Assembly: GCF_008831285.2 (NCBI RefSeq)
Contig: NC_045141.1
Coordinates: forward strand, 16,354,106 to 16,418,105
Direction of reading: 5' to 3'
DNA from: Nymphaea colorata
Lineage: Eukaryota > Streptophyta > Magnoliopsida > Nymphaeales > Nymphaeaceae
Length of the DNA stretch: 64,000 nucleotides
The notes under the pieces are model-generated. The model had not been told where the DNA came from. It ran no database searches and worked only from the letters and a program-made list of their open reading frames with translations. Position 1 is the stretch's first letter. Each line of letters opens with the position of its first letter. Positions 59,643 to 64,000 of the stretch are shown in pieces. The translations under genes were made by a program, and so were the position numbers.

Positions 59643-59935
59643 CAATTGGCATGCTACGCAAGTTATAAATTAAAATGTTGATAAGGATGGGCTTGTCGAG
59701 CACATCGTCGTGGACCTCAGGAAGGAGCAGAATCAATAAACCGTTGGAATGACCTCTACACAGGTGCAGTATTAGCATTTAGCGGAATATCAAAACTATT
59801 ACTTATAATTTATCAGGACAAATAGAAGGCGCATGAAAGAGTATGCCAACCAACGCTTACGCATTATAAACAGTTCCACCGAAGTTTCTCGCATAAAACC
59901 AATGAAAGGAAAACAAATGGGGAAAGAATAAGGTC
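59640..59935. repeat. Chimeric segment X, copy 2, fused to exon-4 piece
   Basis: Joined directly after the OMT-E exon fragment; matches 47240-47590 in reverse. See also 61545-61652. Confidence 0.75.
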
Positions 59936-59984
59936 AGGCGTGATGAAAAAAATGAGGGGAAAAAATAAGTTTTGATAATACTTT

Positions 59985-60680
59985 CTTAAATGGATTTCTA
60001 ATCAAAGAAGTTTATATGTTGCAGTTTAGAAGACCCCAACCACCCCAATTATCTGTGCTGTCTTGTGAAGGCCTTAAACTGCAAGAAACAGGCGCCACAT
60101 GCCCGGTACATGTGCCTCAGTCAATTCTCCAATACCTTGGTTTTCAGATCTCTACGGCATATCCATCCTTATTCATTTCTAAAGGATGCAAAGCCTTCTT
60201 GCTTGTCGATGTCAACAACCTACTAGTAATATGTTCATCTAACGAGGTAATATTCAATGTGATTCATGACTCAAACAACAAATTGATGTCCTTTATAAAA
60301 ATGATTGCATTTATTTTAGTCAAAGGAATTACCTACTCAATATCCTTAAACAAACCCACATGGAGAATGCCAAGGCATCGGCTACACCTATGAGCACCAC
60401 ACTTAACTTCATAAGGATGGAATTCCTTATGAAAATGACACTTTCTATCTCGTTCGAGCACTTCAATATGCGTGCTTCACCAAGTCGAATCTTTCTTTTT
60501 TCAGTCAATAAAGTATGTCAATGCATGCATCATCCACTGCTGATCACTGAAAAGCGGTCAAAAGAATGATAGGATATTTTAAATGAACCACAAACCCATT
60601 GACTCTCTAACCCTACATCGAAGCTGATCGACTGATTGGGCAGATTGTTTGAACGACCGAAAGTCGACTGGAGGGTGTGT
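59985..60680 (+). pseudogene. Copia-5 fragment: decayed RT and RNase H
   Basis: Reads FLNGFLIKEVYM (RT) near 59990, LLVDVNNLLVICSSN where YVDD would be (60198), YSISLNKPTWRMPRHRL with a second frame NILKQTHMENAKASATPM near 60335, and WADCLNDRKSTGG near 60636 (RNase H). No LTRs; both ends merge into OMT-related repeats. It forms the loop between the two arms of the inverted repeat. Confidence 0.75.
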
Positions 60681-60684
60681 GATA

Positions 60685-61207
60685 TTGATAAGATTTTTTG
60701 TCATGGAGCAGATGGGGCAAATGCTACATTATATATATAAGATCAGACCGGCCAAAAAATAAGGAACTGGAAATGATCGGCGAAATACAAAGGGACTAGA
60801 ACTTGTCACATTAAAGAAAAGCAAAATCCTTATTCATGGAACTGACAAAGGTCAGAACCGAGCCTCATGAAATTACTTGGGTCAATCAAAACGGCAGCAG
60901 AGGTAGGAGTAGGCTGATGCGGCCATTGTCCATACCGGCCGACGTAAATTGTCTTATTTATATAGTGTTGAAATACAACTAAGCAAAAGAGAGCATGTAC
61001 TTGCAATCACAAAATACAATAAAAATTTTATGGATGGAATGCCCAAGAACCCAATGAATGCACAGTGTTCTTGGGGGCATCCCGTCTCCCTCAACAACGA
61101 GGAGATTCACCTTCTTCCACACTATTTTATTTCAAAGCCATCTATATTAGTTATTACTACACTGTTTCAAATGGAAATGTTCATGGGGACATCCCGTCTC
61201 CCTCAAC
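60685..61207 (-). repeat. Second arm of the OMT-B inverted repeat (3' flank part)
   Basis: Reverse copy of 57390-57895. Near 61181-61212 a GGGACATCCCGTCTCCC block is repeated from 61076, showing a local duplication at the stop-codon side of OMT-D. Confidence 0.85.
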
Positions 61208-61528
61208 AACGAGGAGGCAATTGGTGCTCATGTTCTTGTAGAATTCAATGACCCAGAAATTGTAAGCGCAACATATGGCCTTGATCCCTGTAAACCCAGC
61301 AGCCATCGCCAAACCCTTAAACTCCTTCTCCGTCCTCTCCTTCCCTCCATGATTTAGTGCCAACATCAAGACATCGAGCTGAAACGCCGCAGATGTGCTT
61401 AACCTGTTATCTACAGTCTCCGGCAAAACCATCTCCACAGCAATCACCTTGCCATTCTCTGGCAGTGCCTTCCAACAATTCTTTAGCAGTTTCAGGCAAT
61501 GATCATCATCCCAGCCATGAAGGATCCA
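61181..61528 (-). pseudogene. OMT-D: orphan exon 4, near copy of the OMT-B last exon
   Basis: Starts at 61528 after TTGCAG, but the upstream 'intron' is segment X (61545-61652), not intron 3. I count four nucleotide differences from OMT-B exon 4 up to the …TNCL codons, all changing the amino acid (HDW to HGW, Val to Leu, Lys to Met, Asn to Ser). The TAG stop is lost; the frame runs on about 10 residues into the duplicated flank (…LLVVEGDGMSP). Without exons 1-3 it lacks the SAM motif, so it cannot be a methyltransferase. Confidence 0.9.
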
Positions 61529-61544
61529 CTGCAACATATTTATT

Positions 61545-61652
61545 GTGCATTATTGATTCTGCTCCTTCCTGAGGTCCACGACGATGTGCTTGACAAGCCC
61601 ATCGTTATCAATATTTTAATTAATATCTTGCATACCATGCTAATTGTCTAGC
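61545..61652. repeat. Chimeric segment X, short copy between two exon-4 pieces
   Basis: GTGCATTATTGATT(C/T)TGCTCCTTCCTG…TTAATTAATATCTTGC; matches 47477-47585. Lies between OMT-D exon 4 and the OMT-F exon piece. Confidence 0.8.
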
Positions 61653-61880
61653 TGTTTCTGGCAATGATCATCATCCCGGTCATGAAGGATCCACTGCGAC
61701 ATATTTAATGATTATGACATCTTAGAATAATGGATTAATAAATTTTTAGGCGCTTAAATTTTAAGTCAATATGTGCATGTGTGTGTGTGTGTGTGTCTGT
61801 ATCTATATCTATGTATGTGTAAAAGATGGAAGCAATGATAGTTGGCAAAATCAGTTCCAATGTACAAGAGAGAGACAATT
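61651..61880 (-). pseudogene. OMT-F: first bases of exon 4 plus intron 3
   Basis: Exon 4 begins at 61693 (TGGATCCTTCATGACCGGG) and keeps about 43 bases. The acceptor reads GTCGCAG. Intron 3 follows upstream to about 61880, with the (TG) run, then joins R2. Inverse partner of OMT-E. Confidence 0.82.
61776..61796. repeat. (TG) microsatellite in OMT intron-3 copy
   Basis: About ten TG units; counterpart of 59500-59525. Confidence 0.88.
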
Positions 61881-61889
61881 AAAATAAAA

Positions 61890-62250
61890 AAAAATGACCA
61901 CTTCCGATTGTTTTTAATTCCAGCATAGTAAAACTACGACTCAAGATGATATCATATGAGAGCAAAAAATAAATTAACTAGATCTTGTACATCATTTTAG
62001 TAAAAATATGACAATCAATTGTAAGAAAAAACACTTAATAGGTCCTTATTTTTTGTTATTAAAACATTTGTCACACCCACAACGATAGATGATCTCAAGT
62101 GGTCCTTTGCCTTTGCACAAATTTTGAAGCCTTTCATTTGTAGGCAAATAAAAGATCCCCGAAAAGCTACGGGGATACTCTTTAATTATTCTACGGTGTT
62201 ATTTTCTTAAACTAAATAATCTGAAAGCAGAAGGTGGAAATTTGTACGCC
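61890..62250. repeat. Repeat R2, copy 2
   Basis: Reverse of 59040-59400. Confidence 0.78.
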
Positions 62251-62579
62251 ACAGGTGGCTCCGTCAACGTAGCTCAACAAATTAAGGTAAAAAACTAATT
62301 TGTTCGTAATGTACAAATGGTAAAAACGGATTTGTCAATTTGAAAAAGGATAATATGTTTGGATTCATTTGACCCGTCAATATGGGCAAGGATTAATTTG
62401 ACGTGCCTTTTTTGGAATGGGGATGCTAACGGGTTCATTACCAACCTCCTTTTGAATGTTGAACTGCATCTGGTAATAAGATTTGGATCCGGTTAGTGGT
62501 CAAATTCGAATTTTGGTATACAGTTTCATAATCAAACCAAATCCAATCTCATATAATCGTCACTAATGCTTGTGTTGTA

Positions 62580-63290
62580 ATTGTTTTAGTTTTTCGTTTT
62601 AGTCATCCGGCAGCATCCATCATCTCCAACATATTTTAATCTCCTTAGCACATTAAATTAACATACTCTTTAGTGCATAATTACTTTATAATGTGCAGGA
62701 AACACTGATCACATTCCAAATACTTCTTCTATTAATGGTCTATTTGTTGTTATTAGACCTTACTAGCAAGTCTGATTGGTCGTTAGCCCATTCAGGCAAC
62801 CATACATCAATTGCAGGCCTTCCAAAAATTTCTTCACATGGCTTGGGCATGGTCCCCGGGCGCGAAAAAGCCAGCCCCAGTTGGTCCAACGGGGCTCGAT
62901 TGGATCCGATTTATTTTTTTTATTTTTATTTAATGATAATATATATTTTATATTAAAAAAAATTTAAGTTAGGCCTACACATGGCAGCCATCTCTTTCCA
63001 GCCAAGGATATGACAATATGTCCCATCTGATAAGTTGAGAAACTTTAATTTGTTCTCACTTCTGTCGCACCAAAGAAAGTTACCGAACACCTATCTAACT
63101 TCTGACAGAAATGAGGCGGTAAAATCAAGTGACAAGACTCTCGTAAATAGAGAGATCTGCCGACGTATGAAAACATTCTCTTCTTCAATTCAGTAATTCA
63201 CCTTTAACAAGATTAGTTCATATTGGGGTTCAGTAATTTCTTCGCTTTGAAGCGGGAGGCCCAAATGTTATGTTGGAAGATCTGCTCTCC
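62580..63290. repeat. Dispersed repeat R1, copy 4
   Basis: Longest R1 copy; interrupted by a small insertion at 62843-62977. Same orientation as 31480-32010 and 47800-48110. Confidence 0.75.
62843..62977. mobile_element. 135-bp hAT-like MITE in R1
   Basis: Flanked by an 8-bp duplication CACATGGC (62835-62842 and 62978-62985). The R1 copy at 31709-31722 (TGCACATGGCTGAC) is the uninterrupted site. The ends TTGGGC and GGCCTA are weakly inverted. The 8-bp duplication suggests the hAT superfamily. Confidence 0.72.
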
Positions 63291-63545
63291 TCCACTCTAA
63301 GGCACTTACCGACAAGCCTGAGCATTTTGAGTTCACTCATACACTTCTTAAATCTTAAGGATGGCGAAACACTTCTACCCTCCTATATATGGATATAAGA
63401 ATATATCGGCATGGAGTATAGAGAAGATGCATGGTTTTCAAATTCCTTTTCATTAAAAAGCAATGGATCTAAGGCGATTTGAATTGTGGATCTCAAATCA
63501 CCTCAGATTTTAGATTGGTGGTCGAATGCTGACTAAAGGAGCTAG
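63291..63545. repeat. 'Leader' block with unoccupied Copia-1 site
   Basis: Reads through ATCGGCATGGAGTATAGAGAAG at 63404-63425. This matches the sequences on both sides of Copia-1 (up to 307, from 23540) without the element. Confidence 0.85.
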
Positions 63546-64000
63546 ATAAGATTTTTTGTCATGGAGCAGATGCGGCAAATGCTACAAGATAATGTGTAAT
63601 AAAAGATGGAACCAATGATAGTTGGACCAAAGCAGAAAGCATCGAATACCCAAAAATCAGTTTCAATGTACAAGAGAGACAATTAAAATAAAAAAAATGA
63701 CCACGTCTGATTGTTTTTAATACCAGCATAGTAAAACTGTGACTCAAGTTGATATCATATAAGAGCAAAAATTAATTAATTAGATCTTATATATCATTTT
63801 AGTAAAAATATGACAATCAATTGTAAGAAAAAGCACTTAATAGGTCCTTATTTTTTGCTATTATAACATTTGTCATACACACAACGATAGATGCTCTGAA
63901 GTGGTCCTTTGCCTTTTTACAAATGTTGAACCCTTTCATTTGAAGGCAAATAAAAGGTCCCTGGAAAACTATGGGGATACTCTTTAATTATTCTTTTTTA
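63546..64000 (-). repeat. OMT 3'-flank scrap, intron 3 piece and repeat R2, copy 3
   Basis: 63546-63590 matches 57850-57895 (GTCATGGAGCAGATG). 63600-63685 matches OMT intron 3 (AAAGCAGAAAGCATCGAATACCC). 63690-64000 is R2. It runs off the window end. Confidence 0.75.

Noticed and set aside
1-64000. tRNA, rRNA or other structured RNA genes
   Set aside because: No tRNA-like A/B boxes with a cloverleaf or rRNA segments were noticed; the TGGTATCAGAGC words are retrotransposon primer sites.

Overview
This window looks like nuclear DNA of a flowering plant. It holds split genes of the caffeate/COMT-type O-methyltransferase (OMT) family with GT-AG introns, embedded in layers of Ty1/copia and Ty3/gypsy LTR retrotransposons, a LINE scrap, MITE-like pieces and AT-rich intergenic DNA. 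I cannot name the species from the sequence alone. No bacterial, organellar, tRNA or rRNA gene was seen.

The only plausibly functional host genes are two complete four-exon OMT genes of identical exon design (308, 419, 65 and 318 bp; 369 aa). OMT-A is on the minus strand (27952-25125) and OMT-B on the plus strand (55313-57389). Around them lie at least four orphan exon-4 pieces: 32404-32722 (-), 59602-59642 (+), 61208-61528 (-) and 61651-61693 (-). A further piece at 63592-63690 is intron 3 only. These pieces sit in recurring blocks of 3'-flank, 'leader', R1, R2, and intron 3 plus exon 4. The right end (57-64 kb) is a large imperfect inverted repeat made of such blocks.

Layout. 1-307: host flank. 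303-23544: a nest in which a copia element (Copia-1, TSD AGTAT) carries a 15.5-kb Tat/Ogre-like gypsy element inside its 5' LTR (359-15897, TSD GTTTG) and a reversed solo gypsy LTR inside its pol region (18481-21287). 23.5-28 kb: OMT-A and its flanks. 29.56-31.0 kb: a roughly 440-bp tandem array. 31.5-32.8 kb: repeat R1 and OMT pseudogene C. 32.8-37.7 kb: Copia-2 (-). 37.7-38.2 kb: repeat R3 with a CACTA-like end. 39.1-40.8 kb: decayed copia fragment. 40.8-41.85 kb: LINE fragment. 41.9-47.2 kb: Copia-3 (+), the youngest-looking element (241-bp LTR pair, 8 differences by hand count). 47.2-49.2 kb: R1 and R3 repeats. 50.8-54.6 kb: a 3.8-kb solo gypsy LTR (-) with perfect TSD ATGTG. 55.3-57.4 kb: OMT-B. 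57.4-64 kb: inverted OMT repeat blocks and a copia fragment.

All retrotransposon coding regions carry stops or frameshifts and are annotated as broken copies. The most interesting biology is the OMT cluster. The two intact paralogs differ in residues lining the presumed substrate pocket. OMT-B is followed, 3.3 kb downstream, by an inverted and almost identical copy of its last exon, an arrangement that could produce double-stranded RNA against the family.
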